The notes under the pieces were generated by a model. It was given only the letters and a program-made list of their open reading frames with translations, made no database searches and was not told the DNA's origin. From IMG/VR virus record IMGVR_UViG_3300047563_000169, positions 1 to 30,905 of that record: a DNA stretch of 30,905 nt. One strand, given 5' to 3'. Every line of letters begins with the position of its first letter. The first letter of the stretch is position 1. Shown here in pieces: positions 15,520-24,119 of this stretch. This DNA is from a virus. Both the position numbers and the translations under genes were made by a program.

Positions 15520-16473
15520 TTAACCCTGAATAACTACAGCGATACCTTTCCAGTCTTCTCTACGGCAACGACCACCCATTTTGATTAAAGCGGAATGAAT
15601 GTCACCATAGTACAATGGGTTTTTAAAGTCTTGGAACAACTCAGTATCTCCCATCGCTTTAGTCACACTTTGTTTTTGCCATAACAAACAAGCTAAGTTG
15701 TCTGTAGCTCCTAATGCTTCTCCAGGTACTCTTGGAGTTCCTGTTGTTGCAAATGCCAATACAAGACTTCTTTCAAGAATTGTAAACCCTGCATATCTAC
15801 CAACGATGCCGTTGGCCAAGTCTGCAGTTTGTTGGAACGCTGCCATTTGGTTAGCATTCAAAGAGTTTTGAAACTCTTTCAACATGTAACTTTCAAACAT
15901 AGCATAACGCTCTGTTTTTGGCACATTGTCTTTGTTGAATTGAGCCTGCGCTTTATCCAATTCAGCATAAGTACAACCTTTACGGGTTCCTGTTTGTCCA
16001 TCAATTGCATTCACAGCTGTATCAGCTCCAGTTGTTGCAATTCTTCTTGCTACTGGAATATAAGCGGTTGTAGTTCCACCGCCAACGGCTGGTGATACAC
16101 CTCTAATCCATGAATAAATCAATTCGTCACCAACTGCTTCAGCAAGGGTATCGGTGTGATCTGCCAATACTGAGTCGGTTTTCTCGTAGCTGATTTCCAT
16201 TGCTTCACTCCAGGTGATTGCAGTTGGATCAGTTGTGAATACGTCAAGCGCATACATAACTGCAGTATCAGCTCTTTGTACAGCTGTAGCAGCTCCGAAA
16301 CCTCTGTTTTTAACAGTTGTCGGTCTTGCACCTGCTTGTGGCAAGTAAACAATAGAACCGCCTTTTACATACTGACTTTCGTCAATACACAAAGCCATAT
16401 GTGGATTTGTTCTACGTAGTTTTTCTACGATGTAAGAGCTCCATAACTCTTGTGGTACTTTTGGATTTGCCAT
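15520..16473 (-). CDS. Major capsid (head) protein
   Basis: The 317-aa protein is directly downstream of the protease/scaffold gene, is followed by a strong terminator, and has the size and beta/alpha mix of a HK97-fold capsid protein. It shows PQELWSSYIVEKLRRTNPHM at the N-terminus and a middle helix region (TYAELDKAQAQFNKDNVP) typical of the capsid spine, followed by MFESYMLKEF and a C-terminal CLLWQKQSVTKAMGDTELF. In Mu-like phages the gpT-family major head protein has this position. Confidence 0.8.
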   Translation of the reverse strand: MANPKVPQELWSSYIVEKLRRTNPHMALCIDESQYVKGGSIVYLPQAGARPTTVKNRGFGAATAVQRADTAVMYALDVFTTDPTAITWSEAMEISYEKTDSVLADHTDTLAEAVGDELIYSWIRGVSPAVGGGTTTAYIPVARRIATTGADTAVNAIDGQTGTRKGCTYAELDKAQAQFNKDNVPKTERYAMFESYMLKEFQNSLNANQMAAFQQTADLANGIVGRYAGFTILERSLVLAFATTGTPRVPGEALGATDNLACLLWQKQSVTKAMGDTELFQDFKNPLYYGDIHSALIKMGGRCRREDWKGIAVVIQG

Positions 16474-16475
16474 TT

Positions 16476-17483
16476 TTAGTCTTCTTTTAGATCAGGATAT
16501 TTTTGTTTTTTCAATTTTGCGTACAAATCAGGCATTTTCTGCTTTATAGCTTCCAATTTACCATTGTTGTATAGTTCGTCCCAAGACTTACCTTCAACGT
16601 CTTTCAGATCAGACAAATCTTTGTCTTTGTCATCACCAGTTACCTTTGTCTGCGCTGGCATAACATCGATAAGGTCTTTCAATCCTTTTGGATTTTTACC
16701 GTAAGTTTCTTTCAACTTGGCGCTGGTTTCAACGGTTAATTTTCCAGCATTAACTCCCGCATCCAAAAGGTCTTGAACTTCTTTAACTACGGTTGAATCC
16801 TGCAAGTCTTTCAACTCTTTTTCTTTTTTGCCTAACTCATCAGTTTTATCGGCAAGGTCTTTTTCAAGTCCCGGAACTTTGGCAGCGTTATCAACTAAAT
16901 CCTGAAAAGCTTTTGAAGCATCCTCCGAAGTAGAATTGTCGCTTAAGTTCATCGCCGTTAACATAGCGGCAGTTAACATTACTTTACTCATATCTGGGTT
17001 TTTTAATTTTACAAAGTCTGCAAGGTCAAGCTCGTTGTCTTCCAAGTCATATAGATTTGCAACTGCGTTGTAGTTTCCTGGTATATCAACAAGCGAAATT
17101 TCTCGAGGAAACCACTCAGTAACTGTTGGTCCAGTCTGACCTTTTATTTTTAGGCTCGGATCATCCGTTGCGGCAAGACAGACAATTTTACCTACTGATG
17201 CCGCATTTAAAAATCCATTTTCAATCTGAGACACTATATCAGCACCTTTAGGATGTGATAAATTGACAGTCGGTTTGGCGTAAACCTTATCGCCATCAAC
17301 TCGAAATTCTTCCCAACGAACTGCAACACCCTCATCTCGGTTATGCATCAAAAAACCAATTGGATTTTTTTTGACTTCATTAAGCATTAATCCAGCGGTA
17401 AGCAAACGGTATTTGTATACGTTAAGCGTTCCATCAGTGATGCAAAATTCTTTGTCGATTTTTTTAAATTTCTCGTCAGCCAT
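16476..17483 (-). CDS. Head maturation protease / scaffold (Mu gpI-like)
   Basis: The 335-aa protein joins a protease-like N-terminal domain and a scaffold-like C-terminal domain. The protease part has MHNRDEGVAVRW, VNLSHPKGADIV, ENGFLNAASVGK and EISLVDIPGN, which fit prohead proteases. The C-terminal half is a charged Lys/Glu/Asp-rich coiled coil (DLADKTDELGKKEKELKDLQ) ending with acidic repeats, as in scaffold domains cleaved during head maturation. In Mu, gpI is protease and gpZ the scaffold made from the same gene. It is the first gene of the leftward late operon. Confidence 0.75.
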   Translation of the reverse strand: MADEKFKKIDKEFCITDGTLNVYKYRLLTAGLMLNEVKKNPIGFLMHNRDEGVAVRWEEFRVDGDKVYAKPTVNLSHPKGADIVSQIENGFLNAASVGKIVCLAATDDPSLKIKGQTGPTVTEWFPREISLVDIPGNYNAVANLYDLEDNELDLADFVKLKNPDMSKVMLTAAMLTAMNLSDNSTSEDASKAFQDLVDNAAKVPGLEKDLADKTDELGKKEKELKDLQDSTVVKEVQDLLDAGVNAGKLTVETSAKLKETYGKNPKGLKDLIDVMPAQTKVTGDDKDKDLSDLKDVEGKSWDELYNNGKLEAIKQKMPDLYAKLKKQKYPDLKED

Positions 17484-17620
17484 TTATGAGGTGAATCATT
17501 TTGTTGGTACAAACATCCGCAGTTTGCTAACTGCTTCAAAATAAGTGTGCAATCCTTGCGCGACTTTTTTATTTACGGGGCTTTTTCATCCAATTTTGCC
17601 CTAATCAAACCACTCAAAAC
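17484..17620. promoter_or_regulatory. Divergent regulatory region between late operon and packaging module
   Basis: This 137-bp non-coding stretch separates the leftward protease gene from the rightward terminase gene, so it must carry both promoters unless they are transcribed from farther away. The inverted repeat GCAGTT-TGCT-AACTGC at 17519-17534 is a candidate operator or activator site. AT-rich CAATTTTG near 17594-17601 is close to the Bacteroidota -7 element TAnnTTTG. Exact promoters cannot be set from sequence alone. Confidence 0.5.
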
Positions 17621-18055
17621 ATGGGTTTATCAAAAGACAAGGAAAGAGAATACGCCCGCATTTTGTATGTGAGCGAACGCATTACTGCGAAAGAAATTGC
17701 TGAGCGTGTTGGTGTGAGTGAAAAGACAATTGGAAAGTGGATTGAGCTTTATGGTTGGGATAAGCTTCGCCAAAGCTTATTGACTACACGCCAAAATCAG
17801 TTAGTCCACTGGTATAATCAATTGGACGCAATGAATAATGAAATCGCCCAAAGAACCCCTCCGGTTCCTATATCAAAAGAAGCTGATACTATGTCGAAGA
17901 TAACAGCAAATATTCAACGTCTGGAAACTTCAATTGGTCTTGGTGAATATGTAGAAGTAGGGACAAAGCTTTTAACCTTCATACAACAAATAGACCTGGG
18001 CGATGCCCGGACTTTTAAAAATTATTTAGATGAGTTCATAAACTCGATGCTGTAA
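17621..18055 (+). CDS. Small terminase subunit (Mu gp27 / DUF1804-like)
   Basis: The 144-aa protein begins with a helix-turn-helix (ARILYVSERITAKEIAERVG through EKTIGKWIELYGWDKL, residues 12-49), as expected of DNA-recognising small terminases. The rest is helical (DTMSKITANIQRLETSIGLG) for oligomerisation. It is directly upstream of the large terminase gene, whose ATG follows its TAA with no gap. Gene order matches Mu gp27-gp28. Confidence 0.75.
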   Translation: MGLSKDKEREYARILYVSERITAKEIAERVGVSEKTIGKWIELYGWDKLRQSLLTTRQNQLVHWYNQLDAMNNEIAQRTPPVPISKEADTMSKITANIQRLETSIGLGEYVEVGTKLLTFIQQIDLGDARTFKNYLDEFINSML

Positions 18056-19609
18056 ATGGCGAAGAAAGTAACAGACAGGGAATATTTAGAAAAATGGCGG
18101 GAGTATTGCGAAAATCTCGACAATGCAACTCCTATTGATATAACCGAAACGGCAGCACAAAAACTCAAAAGAATTAAAGAGCTTGAGGCTGATGATGAGA
18201 AATGGTTTGCCTATTATTTTCCAAACTATTATACCAGTGAACCAGCAGGCTTTCATAAGAAGTCCACCAAATTGGTAATGTCAAAAGCAGAGCTTTATAT
18301 TGTTCGTTCCTGGGCGCGTGAGCTGTCAAAGTCAGCGCGAACCATGATGGAAGTTCTGAAACTTACAATGACTGACAAAAAAAGTAATATTCTATTAGTT
18401 TCCAATAGTGCTGACAATGCCGAAAGATTACTATTACCATATAAGGCAAACCTCGAAAGAAACAACCGTTTAATTAATGACTATGGAACTCAAAGGCGTA
18501 TTGGTTCTTGGGAAAGTAATGAATTCAAAACACGTAAAGGAGTTGCCTTTAGAGCAATCGGAGCAGGACAATCTCCGCGTGGTACCCGAAATGATGCCAA
18601 ACGTCCGGACGTTATATTAATTGATGATATCGACACAGACGAATTATGTCGTAACCAGGAGCGAGTAAAAGAATTAGTTAAATGGATTGAGCAAGCACTT
18701 ATACCAACACGATCTATTTCTGCTGGCTTATTGCTTATTGTCTGTGGTAACATCATTGCAAAGTACTGCTGTATTACTGAAATGGGTAAAAAGGCAGACA
18801 AGTGGGAAGTTATCAATGTTCGTGGAACCGACGGCAAAAGTACTTGGCCACAAAAAAATACTGAAGAGGCAATCGACAGGGTTCTTAGTTCGATATCCTT
18901 TGAGTCCGGACAAAAAGAATACTTCAACAATCCTATGGATAATGGCGACACGTTCAAGGAGCTTATTGTCGATAATTTGCCGCAGCTACGTCATTGTGAT
19001 TATGTAGTTATTTATGCTGATCCAGCAACATCAAATAAAGATCGTCCCAGCGCAAGCAGTAAAGCAAGCGCAAGCAGCAAATCAATTGTTATAGTGTCCC
19101 TGAAAGGCCGTGAGTACGGCATACATAAAGCATGGGTTGATCAGATGAGCAACGCCAATTTTTGCGAATATTTATTCGAGGCCTATCTGATTTGTTTAAG
19201 CGCTGGGGTTGATCCTATTTTTATTTACATAGAAAATAACACTCTTCAGGATCCATTTTATGAGCAGGTTTTATTACCACATATTTTCAGGATTGGCGAA
19301 GAGCGAAAAGTAGCGCTGCCAATTCGTCCGGACGATCGTAAAAAGCCGGAGAAGTATTCACGTATTGAAGGTAACCTGGAGCCGTTAAACCGACTTGGCC
19401 AGTTGAAATTTAATAAAGCGCAGCAAGATAATCCACATATGATTCGATTAATGGCTCAATTTTTAAGCTTTAACATCAAATCAAAGCTTATGGACGGACC
19501 GGATAGTGTCGAAGGTGCTGTGGCCATCATCAAAAATAAAGTAGCCACAAGAGCAACTGGTGGTATTGAAATGATAAAAAGAAAACCAAGCAGCAAATAC
19601 AAATTATAA
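18056..19609 (+). CDS. Large terminase subunit (Mu gp28-like)
   Basis: The 517-aa packaging motor has an ATPase N-terminal half and nuclease C-terminal half. RELSKSART at residues 88-96 stands where the Walker A loop is expected but is not a canonical GxxxxGK[ST]; VILIDDID (186-193) is Walker B; GTRN at 176-179 is typical of this family. YADP at 320-323 marks the RNase-H-like nuclease domain. The sequence SASSKASASSK (332-342), encoded by an 18-bp tandem duplication (19049-19084), lies just after that motif. It is an odd, possibly expanded loop. The following gene starts 3 nt after its stop. Confidence 0.8.
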   Translation: MAKKVTDREYLEKWREYCENLDNATPIDITETAAQKLKRIKELEADDEKWFAYYFPNYYTSEPAGFHKKSTKLVMSKAELYIVRSWARELSKSARTMMEVLKLTMTDKKSNILLVSNSADNAERLLLPYKANLERNNRLINDYGTQRRIGSWESNEFKTRKGVAFRAIGAGQSPRGTRNDAKRPDVILIDDIDTDELCRNQERVKELVKWIEQALIPTRSISAGLLLIVCGNIIAKYCCITEMGKKADKWEVINVRGTDGKSTWPQKNTEEAIDRVLSSISFESGQKEYFNNPMDNGDTFKELIVDNLPQLRHCDYVVIYADPATSNKDRPSASSKASASSKSIVIVSLKGREYGIHKAWVDQMSNANFCEYLFEAYLICLSAGVDPIFIYIENNTLQDPFYEQVLLPHIFRIGEERKVALPIRPDDRKKPEKYSRIEGNLEPLNRLGQLKFNKAQQDNPHMIRLMAQFLSFNIKSKLMDGPDSVEGAVAIIKNKVATRATGGIEMIKRKPSSKYKL

Positions 19610-19612
19610 GTT

Positions 19613-20089
19613 ATGCTAGTACAACCTAAAGAACTGGAAACCGAGTTATACGCTGAAATCATTGGCGAAATCACTAGAGGTGATGAAACTGAGACAGTCA
19701 TTCAAATAAAAGCAGCTGAAGCTTTCTGTAAATCCTATTTGTTTAAATACGATTTAAATGCTCTTTTTGGTGTTGATGCAGCTGAAGGAGTTGAAGCTGT
19801 TGCTCCAACACTTGTAGATGAAAATTTAAAGAAGTGCATCAAAGTCATTGCTGCCTATTGGTTGGTTCGTAAATCAAGCCCTAATGTTAATGTTGATTTG
19901 TTTCGAGAGGATTATGAAATGATGATTGGCAATAAAGAAAACCCTGGTTGGTTGGTTGAAATTAGAGACGGTTATCTTAATCCTGCTTGGCCATACAAAA
20001 TTGATGATCCGGGAACACCAGATGTTGACGAAAGCCAACCTACATCAGTAAGCTGGTCGTCAAACAAAAAACTAACTCAAAGATTTTAA
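19613..20089 (+). CDS. Head-tail/capsid accessory protein, DUF1320-like (Mu gp36)
   Basis: The 158-aa protein resembles Mu gp36 (DUF1320): an N-terminal helical region (LETELYAEIIGEIT then IQIKAAEAFCKSYLFKYDLN), a central IKVIAAYWLVRK helix and a C-terminal extended part rich in Pro and Asp. In Mu, gp36 lies after the head genes; here it lies between terminase and portal. It probably takes part in head-tail connection. Confidence 0.65.
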   Translation: MLVQPKELETELYAEIIGEITRGDETETVIQIKAAEAFCKSYLFKYDLNALFGVDAAEGVEAVAPTLVDENLKKCIKVIAAYWLVRKSSPNVNVDLFREDYEMMIGNKENPGWLVEIRDGYLNPAWPYKIDDPGTPDVDESQPTSVSWSSNKKLTQRF

Positions 20090-20092
20090 AAA

Positions 20093-21421
20093 ATGGCAAT
20101 TAAAAAGAATAACCCGGATACAAAACAGCAAGGCATCATTATCAATGATATTACCCTAGTTGCTCCTAATCGCCAAGCTAAAGATATTGGAAAACTAAAG
20201 ACTGATATTGTATCGGCTGAGTCTGTTTACTTTCCTAATAGAGCCGATTTATATGACCTTTATTGGGATGTTTACTCAATGGATGGTTTCCTGCGTGGCA
20301 TCATTCGTAAGAGGATTGATAACGTCCTAAACAAAACGTTGAAGTTTGTTGACAAATCCGGAAAGGAAATTGACGACGTTACTGATTTAATTAACGGCAA
20401 ACATGGTAGAGAGTTAATCACAAAAATACTGGAAAGTAAAATTTGGGGGATTTCTGGTGTGGAGTTCATCATTGGAAAGAACTTTTGTTTTAATGAAATT
20501 CCGCGTAAACACATCAAACCTGAAAAGGGCATTATCTCAAAATCACAGTACAGTGTATCTGCGGAAACAGGATATAAAATTGACGATTTACCAATGGTTT
20601 GGGTTATTGGAAAAAGCAATGATTTAGGGCTGCTTTTGGCGTGCTCTATGTATGCTATATACAAACGTGGCAACTTTGCAGATTGGGCTCAGTACGTTGA
20701 GATTTTTGGGCAACCGGTGCGTGTTATAAAGTATGATGCTTTCGATACTCAAACTCGGAACGAATTAAAAACCGTACTTGACGAAAGCGGTTCATCATTA
20801 GCCATGATGATACCAAAGCAAGCCGACTTTGAAATGCTTGACGGTAAAAACACCAACGGTGACGGAAAGCTTCAGATGAACTTAAAAGATGCCTGTAACT
20901 CCGAAATGGCTATTGCAATACTTGGTAACACCGAAACCACTTCGAGTTCTGAGGGTTCTGGTTATGCTCAGGCAAAAGTGCATAGCGACGGACAGGCAGA
21001 AATCATTAAAAGTGATTTAAAGGACGTTGCAAACGAATTGAATTGCGATAAGTTCTTGAGTATTTTGAAGTCATACGGTTTTAATACTGAAGGAAAATTT
21101 ATCTACGAAAAAGAGATTGATCTAACGGAGTTAGAAACAAGAACTAAAATAGACACATTTGTATCTTCAAAAGTTCCGGTTAGTGATGAATATTACTATG
21201 AAACTTATGGAGTTCCAAAGCCCGATAATTATGATGAACTGAAGGCAAAAATGGAAGCCGACAAGGTTCCAGTAGTACCAGAACTAGAAACACAAGTACC
21301 AGGACAAAAAACAAAAAAAGTAAAAAAGTCTGGTGATGGATTGACAGATACTAAAAAGAAAAAACCACTCAATCTATTCTTTCAAAACTTAGCCGATTTT
21401 TTCGACCAAGCCCAACGTTAG
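20093..21421 (+). CDS. Portal protein (DUF935, Mu gp29-like)
   Basis: The 442-aa protein has the DUF935 portal layout. It shows NRADLYDLYWDVYSMDGFLR (47-66) near the start, then an alternating beta/alpha core with WGISGVEFIIGKNF, a middle part KRGNFADWAQYVEIFGQPVR and a helix region with GYAQAKVHSDGQAEIIKSDL. The portal forms the dodecameric DNA entry vertex. The C-terminal tail is Lys-rich and ends in NLFFQNLADFFDQAQR. The slippery heptamer T TTT TTC at 21397-21403 lies in its last codons. Confidence 0.8.
   Translation: MAIKKNNPDTKQQGIIINDITLVAPNRQAKDIGKLKTDIVSAESVYFPNRADLYDLYWDVYSMDGFLRGIIRKRIDNVLNKTLKFVDKSGKEIDDVTDLINGKHGRELITKILESKIWGISGVEFIIGKNFCFNEIPRKHIKPEKGIISKSQYSVSAETGYKIDDLPMVWVIGKSNDLGLLLACSMYAIYKRGNFADWAQYVEIFGQPVRVIKYDAFDTQTRNELKTVLDESGSSLAMMIPKQADFEMLDGKNTNGDGKLQMNLKDACNSEMAIAILGNTETTSSSEGSGYAQAKVHSDGQAEIIKSDLKDVANELNCDKFLSILKSYGFNTEGKFIYEKEIDLTELETRTKIDTFVSSKVPVSDEYYYETYGVPKPDNYDELKAKMEADKVPVVPELETQVPGQKTKKVKKSGDGLTDTKKKKPLNLFFQNLADFFDQAQR
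21397..21403 (+). promoter_or_regulatory. Candidate -1 frameshift heptamer at portal-MuF junction
   Basis: The portal frame reads GAT TTT TTC here, placing T TTT TTC in the exact X XXY YYZ arrangement used for -1 slippage, with the portal stop 6 codons later. The -1 frame runs without a stop straight into the MuF frame, which has no ATG upstream. A fused portal-MuF minor product is therefore possible. No strong stem is obvious just downstream, which weakens the case. Confidence 0.4.
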
Positions 21422-21486
21422 TTGGGCAGCTGAATGACTTATATGATTCAACATGTAAAGTCTGTGGTGGAATACATCTGGAAGAT

Positions 21487-22671
21487 TTGGCTGATGACTC
21501 TTTTGAGGCGCTGTATAACGATATCGCCAAGCAGCTTCTTGATGACCCCAACGCAGAATTTAATCCCGAAATATACAACGAAACGGCCAAAAAGTTAATT
21601 GATGCTATTGCCGATGGATTGGGAGGTACTTCATTTGAATATAATGATGATCGGAATTTATTTTCAACCCAATTAAACCAAAACATTTATAAGTTCTCTG
21701 CTGCTAAGTCATTAACAGAAATGTTGCACTTTAGAAGTTTAATGACTGACGAAAAAGGAAGTCTTTTAAGTTTTGATAGCTTCAAAGCAAAAGTAGCCAA
21801 CGAAGGAAAATTTTTCAATAACACGTATTTGCAATCGGAGTTTAATGTCGCTAAGATGAGTGCAATCAATGGGAACAAATTCAACACTATTGAAAGTGAG
21901 TATCTGCAGTTTAGTACCGTTGGGGATAATAGGGTACGTGAGAGCCATCAATTACTTGATAAAATAACATTACCTAAAGACAGCCCGGCTTGGAGTAGAA
22001 TGATGCCACCGTTAGACTTTGGCTGTCGTTGTACTATTATACCAGGAAAGAAAGAACTGATTACTAAGACTGAATCGCAAGCCGGAAGCTTGGCTAAAGA
22101 AATCGTTACTGACCCATTATTTTTTAATAACCCTGGAGTAAGCAAAGTAATTTATAAAGATGATCATCCCTACTTTCAGGCAAGTAAAGGAAAAGAAAGT
22201 CAGTTGAGCTTTGAGCAATATGGGCTTGATGGATTGGGTAAAATTTTAACCCGGACTGACCTACCAAGCTGGAGTGAAAAGTCAATGCCGGAATATCTAG
22301 GTTGGTGGAAAGATAACGCCAATCACGATGGAAACATAATTGTAAAAGACAATAGTGGTAAGAGCATCTTATTTACTGAAAAGTTTAAAGAGCATATAAA
22401 CGACAATCCATTAGAAAAGCGGTTTCAGTTTGGCTCTGAATTAAAAAACATAGTTGAAAAGCCAGATGAAGTATGGTCTTTTAAAGACCCAAAGAATGGT
22501 GAAATAAATAAGTTATACATTCGGTATTACGATCCGAAAGACTTGAATAATGGCACAGGCGCATTAATGGTTATTACCAGGAATAATGAGGCGCATTCGC
22601 TTTATGAAATTACTGAAGAGCGACGATTGAAAGAAGTGCGTCGTGGTATTCTGGAATATGCAAAAAAATAG
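21487..22671 (+). CDS. Minor head protein, MuF-like (Mu gp30)
   Basis: The MuF family protein is injected or binds the portal and is needed for head assembly. The hallmark is VGDNRVRESHQLLDKITLPK (152-171) followed by WSRMMPPLDFGCRCTIIPGKK. The first ATG-independent start is TTG at 21487 (394 aa), but the frame is open upstream to 21355 and continues with protein-like sequence: VGQLNDLYDSTCKVCGGIHL. So the true N-terminus probably lies upstream, reached by a rare start or by the -1 frameshift in the portal tail. The C-terminal part (EYLGWWKDNANHDGN onward) looks like an added domain after the MuF core, as in MuF proteins that carry toxin or other cargo domains. Confidence 0.75.
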   Translation: MADDSFEALYNDIAKQLLDDPNAEFNPEIYNETAKKLIDAIADGLGGTSFEYNDDRNLFSTQLNQNIYKFSAAKSLTEMLHFRSLMTDEKGSLLSFDSFKAKVANEGKFFNNTYLQSEFNVAKMSAINGNKFNTIESEYLQFSTVGDNRVRESHQLLDKITLPKDSPAWSRMMPPLDFGCRCTIIPGKKELITKTESQAGSLAKEIVTDPLFFNNPGVSKVIYKDDHPYFQASKGKESQLSFEQYGLDGLGKILTRTDLPSWSEKSMPEYLGWWKDNANHDGNIIVKDNSGKSILFTEKFKEHINDNPLEKRFQFGSELKNIVEKPDEVWSFKDPKNGEINKLYIRYYDPKDLNNGTGALMVITRNNEAHSLYEITEERRLKEVRRGILEYAKK

Positions 22672-22692
22672 CGAAGGGGTTACCTTCGCTAT
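22668..22692 (+). terminator. 10-bp perfect hairpin overlapping the MuF stop codon
   Basis: ATAGCGAAGG pairs perfectly with CCTTCGCTAT around a GGTTA loop. There is no T-run after it on the plus strand, so it is not a classical terminator. It probably shapes mRNA ends within the packaging operon. The remaining gap to 22770 holds no other feature I recognise. Confidence 0.5.
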
Positions 22693-22770
22693 CTTGGAAC
22701 TGATTATCTCATCGCAACCGGTTAAGGGGCATGAGTTCCTTTCCATTACAAATATACAAAGTTTTCTATT

Positions 22771-23334
22771 ATGATACCTCATGAGTTTGAATTATTGCTT
22801 AAAAATAAAGCTAGCGAGCTTGAGCAGTATGCTATGACAAAATTCTCGAGTACTGCCGGAAACATTACTTTGAGGTTTATAGACGGGAACTTTCGCGCAG
22901 GAGGATATCAAGGCGCCACATTTAAACGTTGGAAAAAAAGCAAGAGTAAAGGTACTACATTGGTTAACACAGGTGCTCTTCGTGCCGGAACCTATTACAC
23001 TTCACAACCAGGACAGGCAACAATAATAAATAACATTGCCTATGCCAAAGTTCACAACGAAGGGTTTAAAGGAACTGTGACGGTTAAAGCGCATACCAGA
23101 AATAAATATACTAAGGCTAAAGTAGGCACAGGAAAATTTACCAAAACCGGCAAAGAACGCACTCAAACGCTTACTCACAAAAGTGGCCAGCACGGAGTTA
23201 AATCACATATTCGAAAAGTAGATATACCGCAGCGCCAATTTATGCCGATTACAAGTAATGACAGCCCCGTTTTAAACCGAGCCATTGAGCGTGAAATATC
23301 AAAAGATTTACTAAACATAATGAAAAAACTATGA
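22771..23334 (+). CDS. Virion morphogenesis protein, gpG-like (Mu gp31)
   Basis: The 187-aa protein fits the phage virion morphogenesis family. It shows an N-terminal helix, a Lys-rich basic middle (KRWKKSKSKGTTLVNTGALR), then YAKVHNEGFKGTVTVKAHTR, a pattern like the NEG-F motif of gpG-type proteins, and PQRQFMPITSND near the end. In Mu the equivalent gp31 follows the MuF gene. It probably acts in tail completion or head-tail joining. It overlaps the next gene by 4 nt. Confidence 0.75.
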   Translation: MIPHEFELLLKNKASELEQYAMTKFSSTAGNITLRFIDGNFRAGGYQGATFKRWKKSKSKGTTLVNTGALRAGTYYTSQPGQATIINNIAYAKVHNEGFKGTVTVKAHTRNKYTKAKVGTGKFTKTGKERTQTLTHKSGQHGVKSHIRKVDIPQRQFMPITSNDSPVLNRAIEREISKDLLNIMKKL

Positions 23335-23849
23335 ATTCATTTGAAGCAAAATTTATAATTGACCTGCAGGCATTGCTTAAAAGTAAAATGCCGGAGATTA
23401 AATTTGTTGACCAGAACTTAGGGCAATGGGGCGAAAGTAACTTTGCAGTTGCAACAGGTTTTCCTGGTCTACTAGTTGATTTTCCGGATACTGATTACAG
23501 TCCGCTTCAGGGTGATGATGATTTGGCATTAGATAACATTAAAATAACCTTGTTTTTCAATGTTCAAAGTCAAAGTTACAACTTAGCACCATTACCAGTT
23601 AGAATGAAGGCTTTGGACTATTATGAGATTAAACATAAGTTGGTTGGCATCCTAAAAAAATGGGAGACGGATTATTTTAGAAAACTAACTAGAACAAAAG
23701 CAATAAACCGTAATCAAAATGAATTAAATCTTCGCATTTTAGAACTCAATTTTACGACTGAACACGAAGAGTGCTTTGAAGCTGAAGAGGAAAGAGAAAT
23801 TACTTTTGTTTTTAACGGTCAAATTCAGCAAACAACGCCAACTGATTAG
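23331..23849 (+). CDS. Head-tail joining protein, Mu gp37-like (DUF1834)
   Basis: The 172-aa protein begins with FEAKFIIDLQALLKSKMPEI and continues with alternating strands (KITLFFNVQSQSYN, LNLRILELNFTTEHEE), matching DUF1834/gp37-like proteins, in line with its place after the gpG-like gene. It probably functions in head completion or tail terminator assembly. It is the last gene of the rightward module and its 3' end overlaps the convergent 74-aa gene by 38 nt. Confidence 0.6.
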   Translation: MNSFEAKFIIDLQALLKSKMPEIKFVDQNLGQWGESNFAVATGFPGLLVDFPDTDYSPLQGDDDLALDNIKITLFFNVQSQSYNLAPLPVRMKALDYYEIKHKLVGILKKWETDYFRKLTRTKAINRNQNELNLRILELNFTTEHEECFEAEEEREITFVFNGQIQQTTPTD

Positions 23850-24036
23850 TGGGTATTTCCGAAGGTATAGGGGTGCCTTTTATATTCATCCATTGGCGAT
23901 AGGATAAAAAAACATTATGCTGCGGAAATATACGACGTACAATTTCAGTATCAGGAACATCATCGTTCTTGACTGCTTTGTAAAGAGCTATTATAATGCG
24001 TGCTCTTTTATTGTAATTAATCTTATTGTAAGCCAT
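23812..24036 (-). CDS. Small conserved protein of Bacteroidota mobile elements
   Basis: The 74-aa product (MAYNKINYNKRARIIIALYK through FLSYRQWMNIKG) resembles a family of short basic proteins found in Bacteroidota phages and conjugative elements, all with an N-terminal NKRARII-like helix and a C-terminal FLSYRQW segment. Function unknown; a DNA-binding role is possible. The 3' end lies inside the convergent gp37-like gene. Confidence 0.6.
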   Translation of the reverse strand: MAYNKINYNKRARIIIALYKAVKNDDVPDTEIVRRIFPQHNVFLSYRQWMNIKGTPIPSEIPTNQLALFAEFDR

Positions 24037-24090
24037 ATCACAAAGTTATAGGAAAATATCAATACGATGCAACCCCAGTTTTTGAGCATA

Positions 24091-24118
24091 AAAAAACCCG
24101 CAAATTAGCGGGTTTTTT
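24091..24118. terminator. Strong bidirectional terminator
   Basis: An 11-bp stem (24091-24101 with 24108-24118) with an AAATTA loop is flanked by AAAAAA and TTTTTT. It works on both strands: it ends the leftward cargo-gene transcript and stops readthrough from the rightward module. Confidence 0.85.
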
Positions 24119-24119
24119 G

